From: Chara braunii
Taxonomy: Eukaryota; Streptophyta; Charophyceae; Charales; Characeae
Assembly (NCBI GenBank): GCA_003427395.1
Contig: BFEA01000140.1
Span: 1,595,465 to 1,623,448, forward strand
Reading direction: 5' to 3'
Length of the DNA: 27,984 nt
Shown: in pieces, positions 20,259-27,984 of the stretch
How positions within the stretch are numbered: the first letter of the stretch is position 1
Layout: every line of letters begins with the position of its first letter
Notes under the pieces: model-generated
Databases searched by the model: none
Told to the model about the DNA's origin: nothing
The model's input: only the letters and a program-made list of their open reading frames with translations
Translations under genes and position numbers: made by a program

Positions 20259-20289
20259 GATTCGTGAAAACCCAACAAAACCACAAATA

Positions 20290-20940
20290 ACATTTTGTAT
20301 AGAGTGAAAACTCAAAGTCAAACTTTTATTTCTGATTAAAAAAACAATAAAATTCAACCGCTTTTCGATAAATGAGGTATAAAAAAAGGTAAGCAGTCAA
20401 GCGATCCTCAAAATATGGGGGAAAACCCTTTCTTGCAAAGATCATGTTATAGATTGACAAAATACAAAGCTCATGTAAAACAAACTCAAAAGTTGGAAAA
20501 AAATAGTTTTATTGAATTTTGGCATATAAGACTATATGTCGTTCTTAACAGTTTATATAAAACAATTTTGAAGTTAACAGTAGAATCCTTGTCAAAACAA
20601 CTTTTGCCTCGGAGATATCTTCAAATTCATAGTCAAACGCAAGTAAAAAAAAAAAAAAAAAAAAAAAAAACATTTAAAAAAATAAAGTTTGTCCACATAT
20701 GGAAGAATATACTCTCATAAACGTGTTCGCAAATACGATAACATGCTTGCGTGTTCGTGAAACCCTCAAACATGTTAGTCGTGATACACAACTTATAGGA
20801 CTATATAAATTATCTTTTAAGATTAAAAAAACGGATATTTAAATTCCTACATATATGGTGTTTTGCCTAGTAATGATTTACTGTGGAAAACCCATTTTTT
20901 TCCTCGACACTTCTAGTGATTCTCAAAAAGTATTTTTTTA
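20290..20940. other. AT-rich stretch with a 28-base A run
   Basis: This is AT-rich DNA without a convincing gene. A run of about 28 A residues at 20644-20671 could be the tail of a retroposed sequence lying to its left (about 20420-20643), but no matching flanking duplication or retroelement motif was seen. Confidence 0.3.
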
Positions 20941-21125
20941 ACTTTTTTTTTACTTCGCAAAGAATCTTGCTCCTGCAGAAGGTCTAACAACCGTACTGTC
21001 AAAATCCTCAATAAATTTCGTTCAAACCCAACATCCCTCTTGCTCCTCCATCTTCCTATCCTATGCGTCACCTCCCTCGTGAGCTCGTTTTCTTCCGATA
21101 TTCCCTGCGCTCGTTACTTCATCCT

Positions 21126-21139
21126 CGACCACGTGGTCG
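21126..21139. promoter_or_regulatory. Perfect 14-bp palindrome containing a G-box
   Basis: CGACCACGTGGTCG is fully self-complementary and contains CACGTG, the classical site of bHLH and bZIP factors. It lies in a locally GC-richer segment (21050-21270) without a recognised gene. Confidence 0.35.
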
Positions 21140-21439
21140 CATCATCGACTCGTGCTCCTGGCTCCCCTACCTTCCGCTAGCCACACATGCGTTTCCTGTT
21201 AGGTTGTATGTTGGCTCGGCTACCCGCAGTCGCATCACATACGCAACGTCTATTTTCAAAACTGAATGAGTCTGCGACTCGGCGCAGATTCATCCATACA
21301 AATCTTTCATATGGAGTTTAAAATTATAAATAAATAAATAAATAAAAAGAATAAAAAAACAATAAAAATAATATAACTCCTACTAATGAAAATAAAATAA
21401 ATAAATAAAACAAATCACTAACTACTAACTAACGAGCTG

Positions 21440-21560
21440 TTCATGCCACTTGTCGCGCACGTAGCACAACAGAGCCTAACAACTACTACCAACCACTAAC
21501 TTCTAATAACGAGGGCACGGGTTCGAGCCCCGACTGTTCGAACACAGGATCAAAGTGGAC
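21440..21560 (+). mobile_element. tRNA-derived SINE-like fragment with B box
   Basis: GGGTTCGAGCCCC near 21510-21522 is a near-perfect T-arm and Pol III B box. GTAGCACAACAGAGC about 55 bp upstream could be a decayed D-arm and A box. Tetranucleotide AT-rich sequence (AAATA repeats) precedes it. There is no cloverleaf with paired acceptor stems, so it is not a functional tRNA gene. Confidence 0.45.
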
Positions 21561-21827
21561 ACCTCGCAATATTGTCAGTTCCTTATTAAAAAAAAATTAG
21601 CTTAAGGGTTGAGCAAAAATTTGATCTCGAGTTTGTCACTTGAAAGTTTGCGTCGAAACCTACTGAGCTAGTTCCTACTTCAGATATAAGAGGAGCAGTA
21701 GGAGCAACCCTGATATAAATAGAGTAGTGGTTCAGCTCAACTAGTGACCCTTGTTTTAAAAGGGATTGTGTCATGTTATCCAATTCATTTCAACTGCAGT
21801 AGGCATCTTAGGCTTTTTATGGTTTGC

Positions 21828-21845
21828 CCCGACCGTATGGTCGGG
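21828..21845. other. Short perfect hairpin
   Basis: CCCGACC and GGTCGGG form a 7-bp stem around the loop GTAT. There is no T run after it and no gene before it, so its role is unknown. Confidence 0.5.
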
Positions 21846-21979
21846 ACCTATATTAATTTAGCTTATCTTAACATGTACTTACAATTTAGTTTTCCCACAT
21901 GCCGTAAGCTTGCCCGACACAACAGTAATAAAATCGCCCTTAGACCTATTCGGTCGATGGGTTTCTAAAATTTCAGGCT

Positions 21980-22045
21980 CCTGATTTTACTGATTTGAAC
22001 CTTCGACCTTTGTGGTCGAGTGACACTACCACTGATCCTAACCAT
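21980..22045 (-). mobile_element. tRNA-like sequence, SINE head or tRNA pseudogene
   Basis: On the minus strand, GTTAGGATCAGTGGTAGTGT resembles a D-arm and A box. It is followed by an anticodon-like stem (CGACC, loop ACAAA, GGTCG) and then GAAGGTTCAAATC, a B box. Order and spacing are those of a tRNA, but the anticodon loop is short and the acceptor stem does not pair, so it is a derived or decayed copy. Confidence 0.45.
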
Positions 22046-22299
22046 TTTAACGTGCGTCGGAATAACGATTGTGCGTACTAACCAAATTTACTTACCAAGA
22101 TACCTTGTTTCAAAGTGACGCGCAAAAAAAACGTACGTGCTTTGAACTTCATACCGACTCTGTCATAGTGGTTGGTGTTATCGCAGTGTCGACTGTAAAC
22201 AATGACCAAATATCCTTATAAGGGTATTTTGTTCGACAACGCACACCCCGCACATCGTGCACCTGGGTCGTTGTGCTCGAGACCAGAACCACTTGTGTG

Positions 22300-22494
22300 A
22301 AAGGCCAAAAAAAAAAAAGAATTTCGATGTTATCCGTATGCAAAAGTTGTTTAGTTTCTACCACAACATAATTTTTTTTATAGGTTTTAAAGAGTTTTTT
22401 TTTTCTTTTTATTTCGCTGGGACCTTAATTAGTCCTTGTACGGTTGGGCCGTCCGGAAAAACAAGGTGACCTAGGCAGCCCGACTAATAGCCTA
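22300..22494. mobile_element. Type C element, right part
   Basis: A partial core (22315-22372: GAATTTCGATGTTATCCGTA, GCAAAAGTTGTTTAG) is followed by a T-rich stretch, GCTGGGACCTTAATTAGTCC, and an end CCCGACTAATAGCCTA at 22494. This is the same order as copy 1. The left terminus was not found, so this copy is truncated or decayed. Confidence 0.55.
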
Positions 22495-22604
22495 CATTCT
22501 GAGTATTTTTCTTCCTAAAACATTTTTCTTGTTATAGTGAGTAAGTTTCCCATATGCCTCAATAACTTCTTGTCTACTGTAGTTCGAGTAATGAAAGCAT
22601 ATAG

Positions 22605-23262
22605 AATCTTATATCTGATTTTTTAACTGTCCTTAAACCACTAGTAACTTCGCCAGTGTTGGAAAAATATAAAAACCTGACAGTTTTCTCAAAGTCCCTA
22701 AAGAATTCAGAGATAAGGGAGAGTCGACATCCGTTGAATTTCCAAATAGCAAAAAAACGGGAAAAAAAAAACAAAGAAAGAAAGGAAGAACGTTGAGAAA
22801 GGTCATGATGGTGGTATGTTCGAATTAGTACTCGAAGGAACGTATCTACCTAGAAACATAGTTAGTTTCATCTTTTATTATTATTATTATTATTTTTTTT
22901 CTGTGCCAATGAGGCAGGGCACATTTCAACGGAGAGGTGACACTTTGTGATCTATATTTTGTATCCAACTCATTTCACGTCCAAAGAGTTTTTTTTTCCC
23001 TTCTTATTTTTATTTTCTACTGCCGTGAATATAGTAGGGTTGTAAAGCATGTTCGAAGGGCATACTATCACTTGTACCCTGTATTTTGTATCAAACTGTA
23101 TTCATGTCCAAAAAGTTTTATGTATATATTTTTTTCTTCTTTTTTTCGTTCTTCTTATTTTGCTACTGCCATGATTACAACGGGGTCTATAACGCCCGTG
23201 GGGAGGGCATACTCCCACATGTACTCCAAATTTTGCGTCTGGCTGCTTTCACGTCCCTAGCG

Positions 23263-23295
<33 letters not shown>

Positions 23296-23430
23296 TTTTT
23301 ACATTTACAAAGAGAACAATAACGTAAAACATAATGGGACCCAGACTTGACAAATTTCAGTGTGCACTGAAATTAAGGGTCAACAAAAATAGGCTCGGAG
23401 GTGCTGGTGGCTTAAGAAGGTTGCATAGCA
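22605..23430. mobile_element. Composite dispersed repeat (D-E), copy II, internally repeated
   Basis: The left part has TTAAACCACTA and CCAGTGTTGGAAAAA. The middle part has GGTGACACTTTGTGATC, repeated in diverged form near 23068 and 23210 (units of about 130-140 bp, each with GGGCATACT, a TTTTGTATC or TTTTGCGTC block, CACGTCC or CATGTCC and a T-rich tail). The right part has CTGAAATTAAGGGTCAAC, GGCTCGGAGG and GCTGGTGGCTTAAG. Copy I has one middle unit, so the middle has expanded here. No protein is recognised. Confidence 0.55.
23262..23293. repeat. (GTT)n microsatellite
   Basis: About ten copies of GTT close the last middle unit of composite repeat copy II and pass into a T run. Confidence 0.95.
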
Positions 23431-23839
23431 AATACGTATTACATTTCTTTCTATGCGATGTCGGAACAAATACCCTTACAAGATTATTTGTTCATATATT
23501 GATACAATCTGGGATACCTAACCGACGATGTGGTTTGGGAGGGTTCCCAAGCTGAGCCATCCTTAAAAGTTAAACCACCAATACCTCACCCAACATGTTT
23601 TCTCTGACGCGGCCGTTAACGCGTCGTGTCGGACGGGCACTGAGGAACCGATTGCCTGCTGTAGGGGGAAAGTTTAGAAGAAAATAAAGAAAAATATATA
23701 TACTTTTGTTGTCGGGCCTAGACTGTCATTGAGATTCTTAATTTCGATAATGGATCTAACTGAACTCACATGAAGATTCGTGATGCTGTTTTTTTCTTTT
23801 CTTTTCTTTTCCTTTTGAGTAATCCCCCGCCAGCTAGGA

Positions 23840-24142
23840 AGGGTAGTTTCCGTGATCTGCTGCCAGTTCAACGAATGTATCCAACTGATTTAAGGACAAA
23901 AGTCGTATCTCTTTTTTTTTGGTCATCTTTTACTTTTGAGCTTCTGACAACAAGAACAGGGGAGCTGAGACACCCTCATTGAGGGCATGCTCACACTAGC
24001 ACCTCCCCGAATGTATCTAACTGCATTCACGTCCCAAGAGTTGTCACCTTTTTTTTTTTTTTTTTTTTTTTTGNTAATTGTCCGTGCGGGGATGTGGAAT
24101 GGAAATTTTGGCCACTGTTTGACACTATTCTTCTTCTTCTTG

Positions 24143-24174
<32 letters not shown>

Positions 24175-24420
24175 CTACAAAAAGAAAATAACTGCATTCA
24201 CGTCCCAAGAGTTGTCACCTTTTTTTTTTTTTTTTTTTTTTTTGCTAGTGGTTCTTCCAGGTTTGACCTGTCCTGCTACTGGTACCAGGTTCGGCAGGCT
24301 CGGCATACCGGTAGCTTGAGGGTCGGACTGCATAGCTGGGCGAGGTACTGGTGGTTTAAGTGCCGCCAAGCCATTTCTTCCAACCTGTCAAGGGTGCCGC
24401 CGGAGGTCACTTGAAACTCA
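23840..24420. mobile_element. Composite dispersed repeat (D-E), copy III, with assembly scar
   Basis: GAGGGCATGCTCACACTAGC, GAATGTATCTAACTGCATTC and CACGTCCCAAGAGTTG (about 23980-24045) form the middle block. The right block has GGTACTGGTGGTTTAAG (about 24343-24361) and CACTTGAAACTCAAG. The stretch AACTGCATTCACGTCCCAAG plus its T run is repeated at 24190-24243, and an undetermined base (N) sits at 24074 just after the first T run. The left block is missing. The inner duplication may be an assembly error. Confidence 0.5.
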
Positions 24421-24624
24421 AGGGCACAATTTTTTTTTATTTTTTATTTTTTGTCAAGTGGTTCTGACATCAACACGTCAGCCCTCGAGTTTCCAGTGCA
24501 GGGGTTCCGTGTAGGGGTTGTGGAACGAAAAATCAACTTCAGGTAAATTAATCACGATCCCCAGGTAAGGGCGCCCTTACAATGTAAGGATTCTTTAGTG
24601 GTATGGAAGGAGGCCCTAAAACCA

Positions 24625-24674
24625 TTCTGAAGTATTTGGAACTGGTCAGTTCTGAAGTATTTGCTACTGGTCAG
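24625..24674. repeat. 25-bp tandem duplication
   Basis: TTCTGAAGTATTTG and ACTGGTCAG occur in two adjacent 25-bp units (24625-24649, 24650-24674) that differ at two bases (GA against CT). Confidence 0.85.
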
Positions 24675-24963
24675 CACGATGTTGGGGGAGCTGACCGTTG
24701 GAAGTGGGACAGGAGATTTGGACCTTGAGTCAAGGCGACATTGACCGTCTCCACGTTGAGGGGGCCTCGTGGGGTCAATTGAGGCTGATGGGCCCGTATC
24801 AGCAAGAGTGCGCGAACCTGCCCCGTTGGGCGGACGGGTTCCGACGGTCTGAGGGAAGGGATGGGGTTTGTGGTTGTTGTCCCACCTCGGTGCTGACGTT
24901 CGACAGACGACGCTGACATCACGCAGAAAGAGGGTCGGGTGTAACTGGTCGGTGAGTGGGTGT

Positions 24964-25115
24964 AAGGGCCTCGCTGCAATACTCTTTTTTTTTTTTTCGC
25001 TGCAATACTCTCGAAATGTGCAAAACGAGAGTGAATCTTCCGCTAGAATATGGAAAGATGCACCGCCATGATTTTTGTCTTTTGTGCATGTCGGGAGTAG
25101 TGCAGCGAGGCCCTT
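24964..25115. other. Large hairpin 1 of a cluster of three
   Basis: AAGGGCCTCGCTGCAATACT at 24964 pairs with the reverse complement of AGTAGTGCAGCGAGGCCCTT (25096-25115). The left arm is interrupted by a T run flanked by a repeat of CGCTGCAATACTCT (24972-24985 and 24998-25011). Pairing extends to about 36 bp with mismatches. Confidence 0.65.
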
Positions 25116-25170
25116 CCCGGACCTTTGCTGTACGTGCATCTGCTGACTACGCAAGATAGCCCCCTGAATA

Positions 25171-25285
25171 AGGGCCTAGTTGAACTACTCGCATCCGCCA
25201 ACAATTTTGAATGCATCTGGACCAATGAAAGTCCAGATGCATTCAAAATGATGGCGGATGGCGAGTAGTGCAACTCGTAGGCCCT
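25171..25285. other. Large hairpin 2 of a cluster of three
   Basis: A left arm (25171-25222) and a right arm (25231-25285) of just over 50 bp pair with only a few mismatches and small gaps around an 8-nt loop (CAATGAAA). The tip is perfect: TTTTGAATGCATCTGGAC pairs with GTCCAGATGCATTCAAAA. The base starts AGGGCCTA, related to hairpin 1 (AAGGGCCT). Arm length and a small loop would suit a plant-type small-RNA precursor or a short foldback element. Confidence 0.85.
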
Positions 25286-25324
25286 AAAGCACGGGGAGTT
25301 GGCGGAGTCGAGATGCTTAGGGGC

Positions 25325-25481
25325 GGATCCCACTAGCAAAGAGGATTGGAATAAGCCTCTGAATCTGGGCGTGTTTGCGGAGAGGTGCAAAACATTGTGA
25401 TGGGTCTGCTGTTCTGCATCTCTGGGTGGAACACGTCCAGATTCGGCCACTTATTCCAATCTTCTTTGCCAATGGGATCTG
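25325..25481. other. Large hairpin 3 of a cluster of three
   Basis: Arms of about 70 bp (25325-25395 and 25410-25481) share GGATTGGAATAAG, GAATCTGG.CGTGTT and AG.TGCA.AACA when one is reverse-complemented, with more mismatches than hairpin 2. The loop is about 14 nt. The outer base near 25481 (GGGCCTTATA) again resembles the AAGGGCC base of hairpins 1 and 2. Confidence 0.75.
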
Positions 25482-25734
25482 GGCCTTATAAGCGAATGCT
25501 GGTACCTCGTACTCGGCAAAGTGTGGGACGCCGCCAGGTCGCCAAAGTGGTCGGTGATCAGGGCGGGAGGCAGGAGGAGGTTAGGGAGAGAGAATCATGG
25601 GGGGGGGACAGCAGGAGAAGCCAAGGGGGAAGAGGAACGTATGAGCAGCCGTAGCCACACTCGCGAGGATGACAGGGGGCGATGAATGTCAGGGTAGCAG
25701 ACGATGAGCGGGAACGGACAGGGGGAGTAGATGA

Positions 25735-26322
25735 CTAGCGGGAACAAACGGCAAGGGGGCGGTGGAGGTGAACGAGAGTGACAGGAAGAGATGGCGGAGA
25801 TGGAAGGAGGAAAGGAGGGGAAATAGAAGAGCTTACCTGTCGGCCGGCTGCACGTCGATCTTTCTTTGTTTTTACTGTATTACTTATCCAATCTGGCCGC
25901 GAAGTTCTCATTAGTTGTTGTAATTCCCAAACCCTATCTAACCTGGCCGCGTTTGCGGCCAGATGCATTACGGCCTGCGGGGCGCAAGTCGTGAAGTTGC
26001 TGCCCGTAAGGAGATGACCCCCGGAAAGGGGGAGTCGAAGGAAGGGGGGAGAAGAAGGGGGAGTCGAAGGAGGCGCGAGCCGCCATAGCCGCTGATGGCG
26101 AGAAGGAAGAGTGCCAGGCAGGAAAGGAAGGAGAAGGCTAGCGGAAGCGGATAGGGGAAAAACGATAAGGGAGAATTTTGGAGAAGGAAACGACGAAGGA
26201 GAGGTGGATGAAAGAGGGAGAGGGAGCACAGTAGGGTGTTTACCCGACGTCTCCGCAGCGGCTGGCGTGAAGGGTTCACCCTCCTGATGAGTCGATGAAA
26301 CTCCAGCGAAACAGTTTGCCAT
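25735..26322 (-). CDS. Uncharacterised open frame, 195 codons, doubtful
   Basis: The frame starts at a real ATG (26322) with a favourable context (G at -3, G at +4). It begins MANCFAGVSSTHQEGEPF, then becomes Ser/Pro/Leu-rich where it crosses a CT-rich repeat, then reads MHLAANAARLDRVWELQQLM and ends after another low-complexity stretch. A segment 25999-25837 has an acceptor (GGGCAG) after a pyrimidine tract and a donor (CAG|GTAAGC) and could be an exon of 163 nt. A donor-like site (GTAAAC) at 26243 would link to it, but that junction shifts the frame and meets a stop within about ten codons. So either the ORF is chance, or the exon belongs to another model. No domain is recognised. Confidence 0.25.
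   Translation of the reverse strand: MANCFAGVSSTHQEGEPFTPAAAETSGKHPTVLPLPLSSTSPSSFPSPKFSLIVFPLSASASLLLPFLPGTLPSRHQRLWRLAPPSTPPSSPPFLRLPLSGGHLLTGSNFTTCAPQAVMHLAANAARLDRVWELQQLMRTSRPDWISNTVKTKKDRRAAGRQVSSSISPPFLLPSPPSLPVTLVHLHRPLAVCSR
25943..25962. repeat. Quasi-palindrome CTGGCCGC...GCGGCCAG
   Basis: A perfect 8-bp stem (CTGGCCGC/GCGGCCAG) encloses GTTT, followed by ATGCATT. A half copy (CTGGCCGC) lies at 25893, and related palindromes lie at 26518 and 26574. The CCAGATGCATT tail also forms the tip of hairpin 2. Confidence 0.7.
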
Positions 26323-26505
26323 AGCCTCCTGTTTGTTGTCCTCTCTTCCCTCTCTTCATACCGTTTGGTTCACCATAAGGATGATGTTCTCAGTCTTCCT
26401 GCCAACCATGTCGATCCCCGACGTTGTTGCTGTTAGTAGCTTAGGTTGGGAGTCTTTCTCATGTTGACCGCTGGCCTCCGTCACTTAGCTCATTTGTTCT
26501 AATAG

Positions 26506-26617
26506 TTTTGTTCTAATCTGGTCCGCGATCGCGACCAGAACATACAACTAAGCAACGCGTGTTTTGTTCTAATCTGGTCCGCGATCGCGACCAGGTGCAT
26601 GCAACTAAGCAACGCGT
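26506..26617. repeat. 56-bp tandem duplication with an internal palindrome
   Basis: Two units (26506-26561, 26562-26617) each read TTTTGTTCTAATCTGG, a quasi-palindrome centred on CGCGATCGCG, then CAACTAAGCAACGCGT. They differ only after the palindrome (AACATA against GTGCATG). CATTTGTTCTAATAG just before 26506 looks like a partial third unit. Confidence 0.85.
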
Positions 26618-26881
26618 TGTTCGTGATCATACTGCTTTTATTATGGGTATATCTTGACCGTTTTCATGACTGGTGGGCTCAACGGGGGTATCAAAATGAG
26701 AGAGAGGAGGAGTGGACAAGGACGAGCACGAGGGAAGCATAGAGAGGGGATGACAAGCGGAGATGAATGCTAGAGAGAGAGAAAAAAAAAAAGAAAAAAA
26801 AAAACAACGAGCGGGGTGTACGAACATGGAAAAAGACGATAAACGAGAACGGGTAGACCAGAGAGAACCCAACGAGATGGC

Positions 26882-26922
26882 GAAGAAGAAGAAGAAGAAG
26901 AAGAAGAAGAAGAAGAAGAAGA
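26882..26922. repeat. (GAA)n microsatellite
   Basis: About 13 copies of GAA lie within a purine-rich block. Long GAA tracts can form triplex DNA. Confidence 0.95.
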
Positions 26923-27149
26923 ATAGGAGAAGGAGGGGAGGAGGAAGGAGAGGAGGGAGGAGAAGGGAGATAGCGAAGAAGGTGAGGTGGAAAGGCAGAG
27001 TGCAGAGGGCAGCTTACCTGTCAATGCACCGGCCTTGATATGTGGCCAGGTGTGTGCACGGTCGTTTAACGACCATCACTGCTTTATTGCGGCGGCCCGG
27101 GCATACACCTCGCCCCAATGTGAATGTATGGGGGCAGAAACTTTCCGAC

Positions 27150-27330
27150 TGTACATTTGCGACGTTTTTTTTTTTAATCTTTTCATCTTTTGATTTTTTA
27201 TTATTTTTATTTTATTTTATTTATTTTTATTATCATTTTATTATTATTATTTTATTTTGTTTTATTTTATTATATTATTATTATTATTTTTATTTTTAAT
27301 TATTTTATTATTTTATCTTTTGTCTCACCA
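27150..27330. repeat. AT-rich low-complexity stretch, (ATTTT)n and (ATT)n
   Basis: A T-rich sequence is built from ATTTT and ATT units and separates two purine-rich blocks. Nothing else is seen in it. Confidence 0.85.
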
Positions 27331-27831
27331 CTTTTTCTTTTGGCATTATGTTCTATCAGGCTGTGGTCAGAGTCAAGCACAGTGCAGAAGGGCGCATATA
27401 CCTGGCTGAGATGTGGACTGGATGCGTCGAGAGTAGCAAGTAGCGGGGGCAACGAAGGAGTAGGGGCAGACGAAGTGGCGGGAAAAGAGAGTCGGGGAAA
27501 GAGTGAAGGAGAAGAAAACGGCGGAGCGGGAAAGGAAAAGCGACAAAAGTGGAAGACGGGGCAAATCAGGAGCATGGTCCCACTAGCAACCGGATAGGAT
27601 AGAAAAGAGTTTGTGTGGCAGTTGAGTGACCCGAATCCTGCCGTGCAGTACTCGTGATCCCACGGTCAGTATTTTACATGTATTACCTGAAAAAGAAAGG
27701 AGAGTCTTGGTTCCCGTCCTCAAAGGAAGCTTCCCGCCAAAAACCCTAAACCCCAAAAGAGAGTGGGGTCGGCCATAGGCCCACTGGATAGAAGATTTTC
27801 AGTATTTTGCTTGCTGTTGTGCAATTATCTC

Positions 27832-27895
27832 ATTGGGTGGAGCCCTCCTTCAATCACGGAGTATATATATGGAGGGCGTCAGGATCACTGCTGAC
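27832..27895 (+). promoter_or_regulatory. TATA-type core promoter candidate
   Basis: ATTGG (27832, a reversed CCAAT box) is followed 25 bp later by TATATATAT (27862-27870) in a locally GC-rich setting. GGAGCCCTCC and GGAGGGCG flank the TATA box as an inverted pair. A start site would be expected about 30 bp downstream, near 27895. The window ends 90 bp later, so no gene can be assigned. It could equally belong to an LTR. Confidence 0.35.
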
Positions 27896-27957
27896 AGAAG
27901 TTGAGTTTATTCCAGAAAATGTGGCAGTTACTTTCTGCACTGTTTTTGCAAGCACCA

Positions 27958-27983
27958 CCATCAGATCATTTGTGATCTGATGG
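27958..27983. other. Perfect 11-bp hairpin at window end
   Basis: CCATCAGATCA and TGATCTGATGG pair perfectly around the loop TTTG. It lies about 60-90 bp downstream of the expected start of the promoter candidate, so it would fall in a 5' leader if that promoter is real. Confidence 0.6.
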
Positions 27984-27984
27984 C

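Larger units (their letters stand above)
25550..27590. repeat. Purine-rich dispersed repeat, several blocks
   Basis: GA-rich blocks lie at about 25560-25840, 26010-26240, 26690-27010 and 27430-27590, separated by balanced sequence with palindromes. On the minus strand they are CT-rich and resemble the CT-rich copies at 19370-19755 and 19930-20258. At the left edges or inside, minus-strand donor-like motifs occur (GACAG|GTAAGC at 25836 and 27017). Confidence 0.55.

Noticed and set aside
16728-22774. Similar minus-strand peptides (FEK...FSNTG) at 16728-16955 and 22574-22774
   Set aside because: The likeness follows from DNA-level similarity of the composite repeat. The frames are short and lack other support, so it is not called a protein family.
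24552-25154. Minus-strand frame of 200 codons
   Set aside because: It runs through a T run (poly-Lys), the 25-bp tandem duplication and one arm of hairpin 1, and its composition changes abruptly. It is best explained by repeats.
25043-25450. Minus-strand frame of 135 codons
   Set aside because: It spans hairpin 2 and parts of hairpins 1 and 3, so the HL.AN-like repeats in it follow from the inverted repeats.
27738-27760. CCCTAAACCCC resembling a plant-type telomere repeat
   Set aside because: Only about one and a half units are present, far too few for a telomere or an interstitial telomeric array.

Overview
The window looks like gene-poor, repeat-dense nuclear DNA of a eukaryote with a large genome. 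The evidence is a gene model that needs a GT-AG intron, many microsatellites and homopolymer runs, nested inverted-repeat elements, tRNA-derived SINE-like pieces, and no operon-like or densely packed coding. A single N at 24074 marks a draft assembly. The lineage cannot be fixed from this sequence. A plant or green-alga-like genome is possible, but that is inference only. No rRNA, intact tRNA, CRISPR array or organellar gene was recognised.

Layout. 1-1644: a cluster of long foldback (inverted-repeat) arms that meet head to head at (TA)n or (ATCT)n tracts. 1645-about 2950: an unrelated insertion holding the best coding candidate, a two-exon gene on the minus strand. The exons join in frame (253 aa) across a 292-nt intron, and a primer-binding-site-like motif lies just upstream, which hints at a retroelement gag-like gene. 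2950-7010: mostly featureless, with a cluster of GACGTC sites and an 18-bp minisatellite. 7439-10640: a nest of foldback and MITE-like elements, two of them with 12-bp or 10-bp termini and 8-bp flanking duplications. 10940-16740: unique, gene-free AT-moderate DNA with three local tandem repeats. 16745-20260: a first copy of a composite dispersed repeat, followed by a CT-rich/AAT-rich tandem array. 20290-22500: AT-rich DNA with SINE-like fragments and one more MITE end. 22605-24420: second and third copies of the composite repeat, next to an assembly scar. 24960-25485: three adjacent large hairpins. 25500-27600: purine-rich repeats with short palindromes and splice-donor-like motifs. The last 150 bp carry a TATA-type core promoter candidate and an 11-bp hairpin.

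The most interesting structure is a modular family of repeats. Several elements with different ends share one core of about 85 bp (seven copies) plus conserved subterminal hairpins, and they form palindromes hundreds of base pairs long that could yield long double-stranded RNA if transcribed. There is no evidence that the genes in this window work together; most of it is layers of insertions. All repeat relationships were read by eye, without alignment software.
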